64,000 nucleotides of DNA from Sabethes cyaneus (Eukaryota > Arthropoda > Insecta > Diptera > Culicidae), in the NCBI RefSeq assembly GCF_943734655.1, contig NC_071354.1:138928642-138992641 (forward strand), written 5' to 3'. The notes beneath the pieces are model-generated. The model saw nothing but the letters and a program-made list of their open reading frames with translations, did no database searches and was not told where the DNA came from. The position numbers and the translations under genes were made by a program. Shown here piece after piece: positions 12,030-24,800 of the stretch (position 1 is the stretch's first letter; each line of letters begins with the position of its first letter).

Positions 12030-12450
12030 AAACACCCACATGCCAAATTTGGTTCCATTTGCTTGATTAGTTCTAGAGTTATGAGCAAAAATGTATTTCA
12101 TTCGTATGGGAGCCCCCCGCGCCCTCTTAGTGGGGGAGAGGTTTCTAACCATCATAAGCCCCAAACACCCCTGCATGTAAATTTTCACGCCGATCGGTTC
12201 AGTAGTTTTCGATTCTATAATGAACATACGGGCAGACAGACAGAAATTCATTTTTATAGATATAGATCTGTATGGGAGCCCCCCCCCCCCTCTTAGTGGG
12301 GGAGGGGTCTCTAACCATTATAAGAACCTTCCCTGGCCCCAAGAATCCCTACATGGAAATTTTCACGCCGATCGGTTCAGTAGTTTTTGATTCTATAGCG
12401 GACATACGGACAGACAGACAGAAATCCACTTGTATAGGTATAGATTTATT
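12030..12450 (+). repeat. Tandemly repeated retroelement-like 3' tail (about 3 units)
   Basis: Two clear units (12108-12271 and 12272-12445) share GTATGGGAGCCCCCC, CACGCCGATCGGTTCAGTAG and ACGG.CAGACAGACAGAAAT, ending in TATAGGTATAGATT-like A/T sequence. A shorter partial unit precedes them (about 12030-12107). The wording resembles 3' tails of insect non-LTR elements. The clade is not assigned. Confidence 0.65.
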
Positions 12451-12589
12451 TACTTTTTAATGGAGCTTTCAACCGGTTATTTATTCGCCCCAAACTACAT
12501 AGTTATCCTGGTGGTCCTCCATAATAATGTTCCGCTAGCAAGCTCGGTCCATGGCAAGAATACGTCTGCGTATTTGTCTGCTGCAGTTG

Positions 12590-13356
12590 TTATCCGACGT
12601 CATCAACGACCCGAGGTATACAAATTAGTTCATCACCTCGTCAACTACCACACTATTGCCTATACAAGATCGATCGCAATCGGTTCCTCCTGCTAACAGA
12701 TACTTGGTTTTAGACGTATTCTCTACTAATCCAACCTTTACAGCTTCACATTTCAGTTCGGTATACCTACTGCTTAGCAACCGCCTGGAACGTCCTTCCG
12801 ACAATTTCGTCAGCCGTCGTCAGCGAAACAGATAAATTGGCTAGATTTATTGAAGATCTTGCCCCGCGTGTTAAAACCCGCACGTTTTGCCATTCATTAT
12901 ACCTTTTAACGCGATGTTGAACAGGAGTTAAGAAATACCATCACCTTGTCGAAGTCTTCTGCGTGTTTAAAACAGGCTTGATAACGCGCCCGAAATCCGC
13001 ACCAACATGATCCATCGTGGCCTTAATCAGTCTTGTCAGCTCCCCGGGAAAACCGTGTTCGTCCACAATTTTCAATGACTCTCCACGGTCGATAGTATCG
13101 TAAGTGGCCTTGAAATCTATGAAAAGGTGGAGCGTAGGGACTTGGTATTCGCGACACTTTTGAAGGATCTGATACAGCACAAAGATTGGGGCCGTTGTCT
13201 ACCGTTCACAAAACCGGTTTGATAACTTCCCACGAATCTACTTGCTAGCGGCGATAGACGGCGAAAGGTGATCTGAGAAAGCACTTTATGGGCGGTGTTG
13301 AGAATGGTGAACGTTCTCTTATTCCAACTTGTCACCCTTCTTGTATATTGGGCATA
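12590..13356 (-). pseudogene. RTE-clade non-LTR element, RT fragment (3' part)
   Basis: Two - strand frames together carry RTE-type reverse transcriptase. 13117-13335 has ILNTAHKVLSQITFRRLSPL and SYQTGF. 12941-13180 has HLFIDFKATYDTID (RT block A, normally FKAAYD) and EHGFPGELTRLIKATMD. Downstream (12.6-12.9 kb), degraded LFNIAL-like sequence follows. Stops and frameshifts make it a relic. Its 5' continuation lies at 15693-16002, the two parts being separated by the inserted element 13357-15692. Confidence 0.8.
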
Positions 13357-13479
13357 TTTTTTTTCCTTGTTGGGGACCTTGAACCACTGCGACCAGTTCT
13401 TTGATCTATTGTGGTGTGTCCTCTTTTGCTGTATGCCTTTACTTATGAACAGCTACTATGTTGTTTAGTAATTTTTATT

Positions 13480-13944
13480 TTAATTGAAGGCATCATCCCA
13501 ACACGGTAATATGTTGAGAATAAATTGTATTACTTTCTGAGGAGAACTAGCCCATATTTCCGAAGGCTCCAACAGTCCTTTATCAAGAAATTTGCGCTTT
13601 TTATTGAATAATGCCGTGCATTCGCATAGTATATGATGAGCACTTTCACACTCTAGATTGCAGAAACGACATCTATCATCATTAAGCTTTCCTATTACCT
13701 TCAGATGATATTTGCTTGGACAATGACCAGTAACCACTCCGCTAAAAGTACTCAAATCTTTTTTTGAAAGATTCAATAGCTTTTGCGTGATTGAGGCATT
13801 TGGTTTAATAAACCGTTTTGCATGACGAGCTGATAGAGTCTTATTCCAGTTCAATATGACCTGATTCTCTTCCCATTTTTTCAGTTCCATCTTGCACGTA
13901 CTACTGGATACCCCACAGAAAGGTTCGGAACCTATAAATTCCAT
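13480..13944 (-). pseudogene. Non-LTR ORF2 C-terminal segment (after RNase H)
   Basis: A 154-codon open frame on the - strand, continuous upstream with the RNase H end. The pattern C-x2-C...H-H-x3-C-x-C (CRFC..HHILCEC) is the conserved Cys/His patch at the end of several RNase H-bearing non-LTR elements. Only this 3' part is intact. Confidence 0.75.
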
Positions 13945-14122
13945 TGCAGTTCCAGTTCTGGCTAACTCGTCTGCTCTTTCATTACCTTCTATACCACAGT
14001 GCCCGGGAACCCAAAAGAGGTTTACCCTGTTGTGTGTAGATAGCTGTTGAAGCAGTTTTACACAGTCCCAGACTAATTTGGTAGTGCAAGCAACAGATTT
14101 TAGAGCTCTCAGAGCTGCTTGA

Positions 14123-15338
14123 TAGGGTTGTTGATATCCTGAAAAAATATCGATATCAGCAATATCGACATTTGGACCCTCCGCGATATTGCCATCGATA
14201 TTTAGGCCGAATATCGATAGTTATATCGATATTGCAAAAACCCCGTTAACGTAAAATCGCACTTTTACCTAGTATCATTTAACTTTGCATGCAGCACCTA
14301 ATCTTTTATTACATTAAACTCGGCATGCACCACATTGATCCCCTCGAACAGACTGACGGGTAGGTAAAAAATCGGGTGAAAAATATCAGCAAAACTGTGA
14401 TATTCACAAAAAAATTCGCTTTGCGTTACGTTTCTGCGTTATTTATGGTTTCTACACAAAATTTGATTGCTGTTTGTGACAAGACAACGGGATAAAAAGT
14501 TCGCATTTCTTTATATAAAATTCAACAACGGGTGGGCCTAGTGGCGTTAATAGAGCTAAAAGATTTAAAAACCTTCTCAAACTCGCCGTGAGGAACAGGT
14601 ATGATGAACTTATTGATGGTAAAACCTAAAATATTTATCGTACCTAAAATATAAAAACGCTGAAACGAAATTGAACGACACGAGCTGTCACATAAACGCA
14701 AATAATAAGTTGCGGTTGATGTTGGCTATACCAGCGATGCTGATTTTATAATTTTCTGGTGTTGAAAAAGGGGACAGGAAATATGTTTGTCTTCTCTCAC
14801 GCAATGACATTTCCTTACTAGATTTCAGGGACGTGCGGATTATCATCAAATATACTATTTCTCTATTCCGATGAATATTAACCAAATGATATGAAACAGA
14901 TCCTTTGAAGTACAGAATAAGATTGACAGTCTTTTCACTGGCAAGTACAACTGTGTACAGTTATTGGAAGTCCGTATAAAAAATAAAAATATTGTAAATT
15001 TCCCACCATTTCGAACGCGATGAATTGTAACCGCCGCGGACGAAATCGTCGCGAGTGCAATTTTCATTTATTTTGTCAAGTAAACCAATAGTTTATTTGC
15101 TAGCTAAACAAGATGTATTCGTAACTAATCCACAGTCGCTTTTGCCTGCGATTTTAGGCTACCAAAACGTTGTGCAGCGTGTTTTATTACAAACGGTAAG
15201 GACAATATCGTGGCCGATATCGGCCGCAAATATCAAAATATTGATAATATCGGTCAGCTCAATATCGGCCTGATATATCAATATTTTAAGGACGGAAAAT
15301 CGATAATATCAAATATCGATATAATATCAACAACCCTA
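14123..15338. mobile_element. hAT-type non-autonomous element, perfect 8-bp target duplication
   Basis: The inverted termini are TAGGGTTGTTGATAT and ATATCAACAACCCTA. Direct CTGCTTGA copies (14115-14122 and 15339-15346) flank it and restore the RNase H codons when one copy is removed. Both subterminal regions are dense in ATATCGATAT/GATATCGG words. No transposase ORF is present in 1.2 kb. Confidence 0.9.
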
Positions 15339-15526
15339 CTGCTTGACTGTTTGAGAAAATACAAATATTTGCATACCTATATTTCCTCTTCAAGCAGATC
15401 GAAGTACATTCTAGAATAGCATATATTTCGGCTTGAAAGACCGTTGGCCATTTGCGCATTGCCACTGACCTATTCAGTCCAGGAGCAGTAATGCCAGCCC
15501 CCACTCGGTCTGCCAATTTCGAACCA

Positions 15527-15680
15527 AAAAAGCCGTGGGCTTAAACCGTCATTAGACATTACCCTTCTTTATCGACAGACTTCGCAGCCGGCTGTTAGAG
15601 TACAGGAAAATTACGGGGCCAGTGTAATGATCCTACTGACTCTATCTAGCAAGCACCGCCTAGCCGAGATTCGAATATGA
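15527..15680 (-). mobile_element. tRNA-derived SINE, 13-bp target duplication
   Basis: Same family as 1576-1783 and 56536-56745 (shared CGACAGACTTCGCAGCCGGC and, on the - strand, the tRNA-like TTCGAATCTCGGCTAGGCGG). The flanks are direct CAATTTCGAACCA copies (15514-15526 and 15681-15693). It was inserted at the very 5' edge of the truncated I-like element. Confidence 0.85.
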
Positions 15681-15692
15681 CAATTTCGAACC

Positions 15693-16002
15693 ATATTGGG
15701 CATATTACTCCCTTCTTCCACTTCTCCGGTAGCTATTCTATCTCCCAGATCCTGACTATCAGCTAGTGCAGACAGATAACCAACCTATCCGGGCCTATCT
15801 ATCTAAACTCCGCTGCAATGCCATCTTTACCACCTGGCAGCTGCCTTGTTTGTTTGAGCTGCTTGATGGCTTCGATCTCTTCACCTATTGTAGGGGTCGG
15901 CATCATTATCCGCCGTACTGGAGGGGGGATTGGTATGATAAAATCGAGACGATTTGTGACGTAGAGAGGAGCGGAGAGGGATATGAAGTTGTGTAACGTC
16001 AC
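15693..16002 (-). pseudogene. RTE-clade element, 5' part of the RT domain
   Basis: The - strand frame contains PTIGEEIEAIKQLKQTRQLP then GGKDGIAAE, the start of an RTE-type RT domain (usually NNKAAGKDGIPAEL). Frameshifted sequence follows down to the ATATTGGGCATATT target site, where the frame continues in the 13.3-kb piece. The order confirms one RTE copy split by a later insertion. Confidence 0.75.
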
Positions 16003-16800
16003 GTGAAAAAAAATTAGAATTTATTCAGGAAATTATAATGCAGTTTTCATTTTAAGATACAACTATTGAAGGCTTCTGTAAAAGTAACGTACATTTCAGC
16101 ACAGATAGTTAAAAATGTTTAATGACAATTTTTTATTAAACGAGTTATTCTGTGTTATTCGTGAAATCAGTGTGCCAAGCCGATGCTGAATTGAATTGAT
16201 AACTTGACATAAAAAGGTTGAAATGCATATTTAATTTTTTTGTTAGGGGGGGGGCTGCCGTGACGTGACATGCCTTTTCGGTGGGGGGACAATATGTGAC
16301 AAGAAGGGGAGTGGGGTTTGATATTGGTCAAACTTTGCGTTGCCTACTAATTGGATGTTTGCATACGCCTTTTTAAAAAAAAGAGTCTTGAATCAAAACG
16401 GTGGCAATACCTGTTCAAGGTGCATGTATACAAGGTGCTCTCCTGCATCCTGACCTACTAGCACAGTTGTTATAAAGCAGTTGCGGCAACTGATTTAGAA
16501 CCAATTACCGTCGTAAATAAGTTTCTTCAGCTAAAAGTACCAAGAGTGTGCTGCTTGAGTGTTACATCAGCGATCACCAATAGCACAAGGTTTTGTAGGG
16601 AATTACCAGGCGGGCTTCATGGGGGCTCGCGCAACTACAGAACAAATTTTTACCTTCTGACAGACCTTGCAGAAATGTTCAACTTCTTTTCTCGCATTTA
16701 GGAGGGAATAAAGACTGGAAGTTATAATAAGCATTTTTTCTTATACACCAGTAATTTTTACAGGTTTTGGTAGAAATAGGTATATTTAAATAGCTGGTAA
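16003..16800. other. Non-coding repeats between RTE relic and SINEs
   Basis: It holds CGTCACGTG-type words at both ends of 15990-16275 (possible degenerate TIRs) and a G-rich run near 16246. The segment 16430-16570 resembles 27920-28040 (shared GCACAGTTGTTA and TAAATAAGTT). No gene seen. Confidence 0.5.
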
Positions 16801-16807
16801 ATCTTGT

Positions 16808-16972
16808 GCCTCCCAGTTGGCCTTAAGGTACGATGCGGGTCTAATAAACCAGTCGTCGTATATTCGAATCTCGGCTGGGAGAGGCTGTTAGAGTCAATAG
16901 GATTGCTGGTCGTATAAAAAAGACGATCAAGTTTTTATAACAGAATGCAGCGCCCAGCTTTTGCTTATTAAA
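16808..16972 (+). mobile_element. tRNA-derived SINE
   Basis: It begins CCTCCCAGTTGGCCTTAAGG and contains CCAGTCGTCGTATATTCGAA and GAGTCAATAGGATTG, matching the family copies at 1.6 kb (-) and 56.5 kb (+). A partly degenerate copy follows directly. Confidence 0.8.
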
Positions 16973-16976
16973 CCTA

Positions 16977-17105
16977 GTGTTAAGCATCTAGGTACGATGA
17001 GATAAAACTAGTCGTCGTATGTTCGAATCGCAATATGGTCCTTGCTCTAGCCCATTAATTGTCATGTACTCTAACATTCGGTTGCGAAGCCTATTGATAA
17101 CGAAT
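16977..17105 (+). mobile_element. tRNA-derived SINE, degenerate copy
   Basis: ACTAGTCGTCGTATGTTCGA and CGGTTGCGAAGCCTATTGAT recur in family order but with diverged spacing. It is adjacent to and in the same orientation as the previous copy. Confidence 0.65.
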
Positions 17106-18585
17106 ACTCAAGTCTTAAATGCATTTAAGCCCAAGGCTGTGCTATTATGTACTCAATGTACACAAGTTCTCGTTTGATAAAATTTTGATCGCAAACGCCG
17201 TTTACATTAAACACTGGAATGACATACATGCCATTTTAAAAGTCAAAGACACATTTTTTATATTGTGTGAGCATGGGCTTTTCATCATCGCGCAAAATTT
17301 CAAAAATTAGTTTTTCTTTTGTGCCACGCAAACTTTTGTCGAAAGTCATCATCTGCTGATGGAAGTTTAGTGCGACGCGTCTCTGTCTAGAACGCAGTGT
17401 TTAGCAAAAATGGAGACTGAGAATTGGAAATTCTCCTAAGTGAAGTCTCGTGCCAAAAGCAAGATGAGTTTGCACAAACTCAAGGCGTGATGTGGGCAAT
17501 CGTTTCTAGGTGTTTGGTATCATTTCATCAACTCACTGAAATTAAGCATTCTTTCATTCAAAACAGTTCGGTTTTCAATGTATACACCCAACAGAAGCTA
17601 TCATAGTTTGCAGAACATTCTGAATGGTGGTCTTCACATTATATATCGTTATGCTGTCATGAAAAATGTAACAAACCCACTGTTTGAGTAGTGACAGTTT
17701 ATTCTGTGTTCCAATTTCATTCTTTCTTGACATTGTAACAGAAAACAGCTTTATTTTTTAACAACAACGTTAAACATTTGAGAAAGATGGGAAATTGATT
17801 TTTATGTGCTACCCATCTTCATAAAGATATGCCAAATATGTTATAAAATACTGCTTCGTTCAGTGCAACAGCAAAACGTAAACATCACAAAAAGTTAAAT
17901 TCTCTTTTTTGTCCTTTTGAAATTTTGTAGAACCGCAACCCACTCAAATCTCCCATGAAAGTCCCCACAATCCTCCCACACATGTCAAACACCTAAGCTT
18001 GGCAGGATGTATATAAAATATTCAGTAGCATTCCCCTTAATTTATACAACCGCATAAGCTCCGCCCAGTTCGATGGCGCCATTCGCTAGGTTCATTCCTT
18101 TCTTCTTTTTGCCACAAGTCGCCCACTCACTACCCCCTTTGTGATCGTCCTTGTTCGAAATTATAATAACGTTCTACCGTTCACCATAGAAAAAGCTGGT
18201 ATACAATGTTATCTGTGACGTAACTACTCACAGTATCGTGTGTTCTTGCAGGATTTACCAGTACACGTGCAGTTAATTCCGATACTAAATACTGCTTTCA
18301 CTGTGTGCTGCAGGGAACAAATTTTCCTCGCGATTTGGAAACGAAAGCTTCTCTGCTTTGAAATCCTTAGCTTTTTCGCATAGCTTGAGAGAACGTCAGA
18401 CAGCACGGTTTGAATCGAAAGATTTTTGTTTGCACTGTCCGTCCTGGTGCTGTGTAGTAAACTGGTGAAAAATTTTAAACTTGAATATTATAAAATTGTT
18501 AATCGTGAAAATCCGGGATTGAATCCTACAAAAATCATTTAAGAATATCCGAAAGTACGGATCTGTTCAATTAATAGGATTGTGA
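17106..18585. other. Upstream region of Gad, no gene recognised
   Basis: AT-rich with no supported ORF. A good acceptor-like GTGTTCTTGCAG ends at 18251 and a weaker one (GCTGTGTAG) ends near 18458. Either could begin a leader exon that includes the Gad start codon. Confidence 0.4.
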
Positions 18586-18593
18586 TATATAAA
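18586..18593 (+). promoter_or_regulatory. TATA-like box upstream of the Gad start
   Basis: TATATAAA lies 152 bp before the Gad ATG, a position compatible with a short leader starting near 18615-18625. In AT-rich DNA this word is common, so it is only a candidate. A spliced leader is the alternative. Confidence 0.3.
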
Positions 18594-18744
18594 AAGTTTT
18601 AAGTAGAATAAATGTATTAGAACTGTTACGTAACTGTTAGAGTTTCGAGTTTCAAAAAAGTGTAAGCGCCTATCAACCCTTTCGAGAGTTACTATAACTT
18701 TAGAGTTTCTACTCAGCATCAAACCTAAGCAAACACAAATAAAG

Positions 18745-18808
18745 ATGACTTCCATAAACGTGGACAAATATAAACTGTCTGAAAAAACCGCCAGGCTCAC
18801 AGCGAAAG
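18745..18808 (+). CDS. Gad1: Gad coding exon 1
   Basis: Encodes residues 1-21 plus one base, ending AAAG before GTAAGT. It carries the short N-terminal extension typical of insect Gad1. An ORF open beyond the donor reads into intron sequence and should be ignored. Confidence 0.88.
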
Positions 18809-21800
18809 GTAAGTATGACATAATCAATCTAGCACACCCTATGTTACGTAACCAATATGGCGCACAAACGAGTATTTTTCATATAAGAATCTATGGTTTT
18901 TATTATAAAACTATAATTATAAGCGTAGCTAGATTAAATGAGGTCTTTGACGCACAATTCTCTAGAATTTATTTGAAAAAAATTACCTTTCTACTACAAA
19001 ATAATAATTCAGAGTCCGCATTAAAATTTGAGCTGCGACTGATGTATATTTTCTATCTTTTTTTCAAAATACTAATCTAATAATAATATTCAATTGACAT
19101 CCCGCGCAGATCAAACGCAAGTTAAATGCAAATAGCAGAAATTGACAATCTAATACTCTGAGTTTGAAAATCGATTCAGACATAGCTGAGAAAAGTTGTC
19201 TAGATTGTGTGAACCACGCGCACGCGTACGCTAAACTCGCGTACCTCACACATACCACTATACGCCCTACCACCCATGGCCCCATACGGCCTTGGTATCA
19301 TTCCTTTGTGTTTTAAAATGTCATAATCAAAACTGTCCACCAACGATTATTTTGAGTAAAATGTGGAGTTAGCTTCCTGGTTGCTCTCGTGGAACGATAC
19401 TGGTCTATCAAGCCAATCGCCGTTTGTTCGAATCCCAACTGCGAGAGTCTGTTAGAATCAATAGGATCAGTAGCAATACTTTCGTCTATGTTCTGTGCAC
19501 TAATACAGCCAACTGCAAAATTTGTCGAATAAAACCAGAGAATCAAGTTCTGAATACGGAATGTATCTCCAAGATTCTTTGATTGACGGGACAAAAAATA
19601 ACGTCTTCTTTAAAAAAAAATAATTTGGCTTCTCTTCTTTCTTGTGGGAATTTTTCAAAATTATTGTGCAGGGCCGAAACACCCAAAATTTATTTAGTTT
19701 TATACACGGGCATACCGTGACCGCACATAATTGCGATTAGCTCCTAATTCCGATCACTCAACCTAAATGGTCAAATTTTAGAAAATTGAGCCAAAATCTG
19801 TAGTAAATGAGCCTGCTCAGTTATTGTGCTATGTGTTTACGTGTCAGTTGTTGAAAAATGGCTGCCTTTGGGGCACCATGTACTTCAAAATAAATTAAAT
19901 TCAAAAAACGCCTTCAAAATGTATTTTCTTAGCCGAAGTGCTAAGCGCACGTTCAAATTTGCTAAGATCATAGCAGCGTGGAAACATATTACCTTCTTCG
20001 GTATTCTATGATAACAAGTAGATACAAGCATAAATAACCATTCTATTTCAAATTTGGCTGAAAATATGCTGTATTTGCGGAATTTATTCTATTAAAGTGG
20101 GTTGATCGGAATTATGAACATAACTTTTTTTCTGCTTTTAATTCCGATCACTATATCAAAGTTATAAACTCGTAAACTGCGTGTTAACGAAGTTGCTATT
20201 TAGATTTTAGGATTATTCGTAACATGATAAGATGGTAGGATTATCGAAATCTTTTGACGTAGAACTACGTCTTACGGCAGGGTGTCAATACAAAATTTGG
20301 AGTCAACCCCGCGTCACGAAAGAATGACAGATTTTGAACGCTAATAGGTCTCCCAATTTAAAATGGATTTTGAGCATAAACGACGCAGCAATTGTATGGC
20401 TTTCTTGAAAAAATTGTTTGCCAATCGCTAAATAGTGAAAATTAACGAAAGATTTCAAGCTAAAATTTTTCCATGCATTTTCCGTATGATAGTCTTGCTT
20501 CCCAGGCACGGACGACCATTACACACACCAAGCCTATGACTGCTGCTGCTTCAAGACAAAGAAGCAAAATAAACTTGTGTTTTTTGCTTATTACAAAGCA
20601 CAGCATAGCCTGGGTGCTACATTTCGACAGACACTTACAGCTGACAGACACTTACAGCTGACTCGTACAGCTGACAGACTTCGCAGCCAGCTGTAAGAGT
20701 ACGGGATAATTGTAGGATTACCCAAGTTACCAAAAGTTCCGATGAAAGGGGATTTTTGGCTTAATCAGCCAACGAAATGATCATGAATAAAACTCTATAC
20801 AACTTCTTTTTAAGTAATTAACCGTACTTTCAAGTTCGTATTTGATGTTTAAACTTCGACGGAAATACAAAGTAACTTCTAACAGAACTGGAAAGTTCGC
20901 AAAAAGTTCACTTAAGTCGCTATATAGAACACTGTTCAGCCCAAAAAGAAACTCCAATAATTTTCAAAATAAAAAAGATTGGGGGAATATTTTCATACTT
21001 CTTCCTGTTTTGCAGATTCATGACATTTCTCATTAACTAAGGTGTTTAATTTCGATTAATAATCGACTGTTTTTTTTATAAATATTAATTTATTGTAATT
21101 TACCACACACCACCAACATAAACCTCGGGGATTTGAACTCGAGTACTTCTTTTCGGTAACTTAGACGCATACCACTGCTCCGTTGCTGGAATATGCGATT
21201 TGCATCGTTTTTACTCGATGTGCTAATTTCTCATTTATCACAGCCCCGAAACGAACTTACACTTAAGAACAACTCATCGGCAAAATCCATGTCACTAGCG
21301 TCGTCAGAGATGGCGCAATGCATCAGGATAGGCATGCAACGAGCAACGCTCGGGTTCAAATCCAGTAGCAGTCGGTGTTAGTTAGGCTTTTTTTAAATGG
21401 TCTATCTTAATCGCATGAACCGACTTTACAAAAGTTAGGAGGAGGCGGAGGTAGAAAATGGAAAAGTATAAAAATAGAACTACAAGTGCTGTTTTATAAA
21501 CCTTTGCCAAAGTTTCTTCAGAAGCTGCTTAGCGCTCTATGCAGCGAAATCAGGCAACCTTGAAGTTCGGTTAATTACAAGTAAAGCTGCTTAGCAAGCT
21601 ATACCTCCATAGACATAAAACTTGTTAACCTTCCTTAGACACCATTATCCGAACTCTAAATTACTTTCAATATGCATGTTGAACTTTCAAGCTGCATGTT
21701 GGACTTTCAAGTTGCTACAGATATTAACGGTACTTTAATGAGAATGAAGTTCGGTTTACAAATGTAGTGTCTGGTTGTTCAGCAAGAAAGTTCTGCGGAA

Positions 21801-24800
21801 CCAAATTTGAACCAAATATGAATTTTCAAGTTTGTTTTTTAAGTGAAATTCGAACTTTTGGTTGCTTGGGTCTCTAAATAGAATGAAGCAAATCGGAAAA
21901 GATAGTCTTAAGATATTTGGCATTTAGATTTTGCAAATAAGCAAATAAGCAGTTTTCAAGACATGATTTTTAGACAAAATAGTCTAATTTTTAAATACAC
22001 CCTTTTTAAAAGTAATAATAACCGAGACGAACCAAAAAGATTCGCCCAGAACCCCTAGGATTCCTCGCATTGAAATTGTGTGCTGGAATTCTGCATATGA
22101 TTCGTACAGAATGCCGTGCTTAAAGAACTGGGATTCTTGTATGAGAATCCAATAGGCGAATCCTCAGGATAGCTCGGTAACTACCATGAAATAGGAATCG
22201 TCGGGATTTTAAACGCAGTGATCCTGTGTGTATTAGTAAGGGAAGTCTTAAGAAAATATGTTTAAAGGGGGCCCTACTCCGAAAGAGAATGGATTTTCGT
22301 TATATTTTTTCGAAAGTTGATTTAAAGTTACGTGTTTGGGTATTTTGATTATTGGTTTAGGTTTATTTGAAGATGTATTTTGTATTTTTTGGATGCAAAA
22401 ATAGTCATTATCATACTGTTGGCAGCTGAGCGCGAGGATGCTTTCTAGAAAACAGTACCTTGCTGACGGTACGTCGTGCCAACGGAGTACCGATGAACAG
22501 ATGTCAATGACGATTTAGAAACTTTTAGTTAATACCTGAATTGTTACGTAGCGCTTTTTGAAAATTTGTAAAAGTTTCCAAAATGGCTGCCATTTTCTAA
22601 AAAATAAGCTGATTTTTCACCAAAAATCGCATCAAAATATACATTTGTATGGTTTTATACTGAAAACTCGAAGCAACACTCGCGCGCCGCGGTGTGGCCA
22701 TGTTGCGAAACATGCTTTTTTGAAAAATGAGTTTTTTATTTATTTTTTTTAATTCCATTTGGCCGGCCGCCAGCACAGCTAGGGCTATATGGGCCGTCTG
22801 TTGATTAAAACTAGATACAATATTATGAATACCTAAATACTACTAACATAATTTTCAAGTACCTAACCTAATAATAATATAATAAGATTTTTCACATATT
22901 GAAAAATAAGTGATTTTTGATTGAACGATGGAATTAACAGAAGTGTCTCGTCTGTTTGTCTGTGCTGTAAGCTTCCCGAAAATGCAAAAGAAAAAAAATC
23001 GATTTTTCTAGCGTTCCAGGGTAAGGTCCCCCAATGAAGCGATTTGAGCTGAAAATGCTCCATTGTTTTCACCACTAAATCATCTCTACAATCAATTTTG
23101 TTACTTGACATACTTTTTTGTTGGCTGGAAAAAGATTTATTCATTAACATTCGAGGTGTACAAAAATACTACCTAGATTAAAATTTTGAAAGTCGTTCGT
23201 AAAATTAAAATAAAAAGAATATATTGCAGCACGGAACTAAACACCCCCTCGCAGAGTCTCTGTGCATTATATAATTTCTAAGCGATTCCATGTTAACGTC
23301 AACACGAAAGGGGAACTCAAATCTCCTTTCAAGAATGCTGTATCGTCGATGCGGAGAAATCAAAAACATGTCGCCATGTGCTGCACGACTGAGTTTAATT
23401 CCGACTGCAGTTAACGATCCGTTAAAGTGAGGATAATCGGGTTATGTGTGACCAAATATTTGCACAGCATATTGTTAGGGAATTTACTACAGCGTAAGTT
23501 TCATCTATAAGAAGAAGTTTGAATCGTGATTTTCAATATGCCACGTTCCGGTAATTATCAGTTAATCTAAATTTGGCATTCTACGTTCTTTTTTATGAAT
23601 AAACAATTACAAGGTATATTATAGAAACTGGATAACCACATGAATCTAGTTACAATTTCCGAAATGTAAAATAAAAAAAATAGTAAAATTTCTTACAATT
23701 TTGATCGAAACTTAAACACACCATCAGAGCGGGCTCCTTCGACATTTTTAGGCAATGTTTAAACTCTAACTATTAAAATTATTTATACCTTCCATTCAAA
23801 TGAGTAATCGCCATCAAAATACATATGTTGAAAATTATCAGCATGTCTTTGTCTTCTAGATTTTTGACTAGAATCACCTTAATTTACTTTAGTGGCGATG
23901 GTCCAGTATCGATCCCGAGCCGAATATGGTCCTCTAATACTGTCAGTCCTGGATTACCGCTCTCCAACCACTTCGAACACCAGCGGAATAGATATATTTA
24001 AGAATAGTTCGATGAAATTTGTTTTCTAGTAAAATTATATACTTTTCAAAGGTTTAACGTAATTCTCCATCTATAGTGATAGATATTTTAAAATGTATAT
24101 GAAATTTTCTACACCTTGCCATTTTACAACAAAAAGATTGGGTAAATCCTTTTTTTACATGATTTATTGTACACAAAAACAAAAAAATTATTTAGAACAA
24201 TTTCTCTAACTTACTCGGTTTTCCCCAAATCGTGAATTTCTATTTAGGTAAAATTTAATAATATTGGAACACATTCCACTCATATTTTTAAACATTCCTT
24301 CCAAGTAGCATTTTCCGAAAGGAATGATAAATGCAATGTTAAATTAAAAATAACCCTCACTTAAAGTCTCTTCCATCTATTTTACTGAATGGCAATTCAA
24401 CGGGTGCATAGCATGTCACATACAAATGAGGGTAGACAACATGTTTCAGCATTTCAACAGCAAAGAAGGAATCGTATTTGCGCTGGGCTGGGACGAACAA
24501 ATTACCCTCTTCTGCGTCGGCATTTAGTGCTGGTCATCAATACAAGTTGAGAGCAAATATTTCAATATCAAAAACACGTTCTACGCTGTTTGCCTAAGAC
24601 ACACAATCTGTATGTGATTGACGACACTTGCAATCGTTTATTTGTACTTTTGATTATGAACAAATAAAGTGTATGCTACATTTCGGCAGAATTTTCATTT
24701 ATATATTGAGTTTAATCATCGTTTTGCATAAATTTTGTTTTAAAGGACTCGCTTTAGAAAAAATGGAAATCGAAACAAAAAAAACTAAGGAAAACCTACA

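Larger units (their letters stand above)
13357..15692 (-). mobile_element. I-like non-LTR element, 5'-truncated, 14-bp target duplication
   Basis: On the - strand the element starts inside an RNase H domain (GSKLADRVGAGI, near 15490-15526). It continues through AEIYAILE and SNSQA to about 15350, is interrupted by a hAT element, then resumes at 14114 with WVPGHCGIEGNERADELA (around 14000) and a C-terminal tail. That tail (13480-13944) has a Cys/His cluster CRFC...ESAHHILCEC. A poly-A (plus-strand T run 13357-13364) precedes the direct repeat ATATTGGGCATATT (13345-13358 and 15693-15706). RNase H plus the Cys/His tail fits the I/LOA/Loner group of elements (inference). It lacks the RT region and is inactive. 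Confidence 0.85.
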
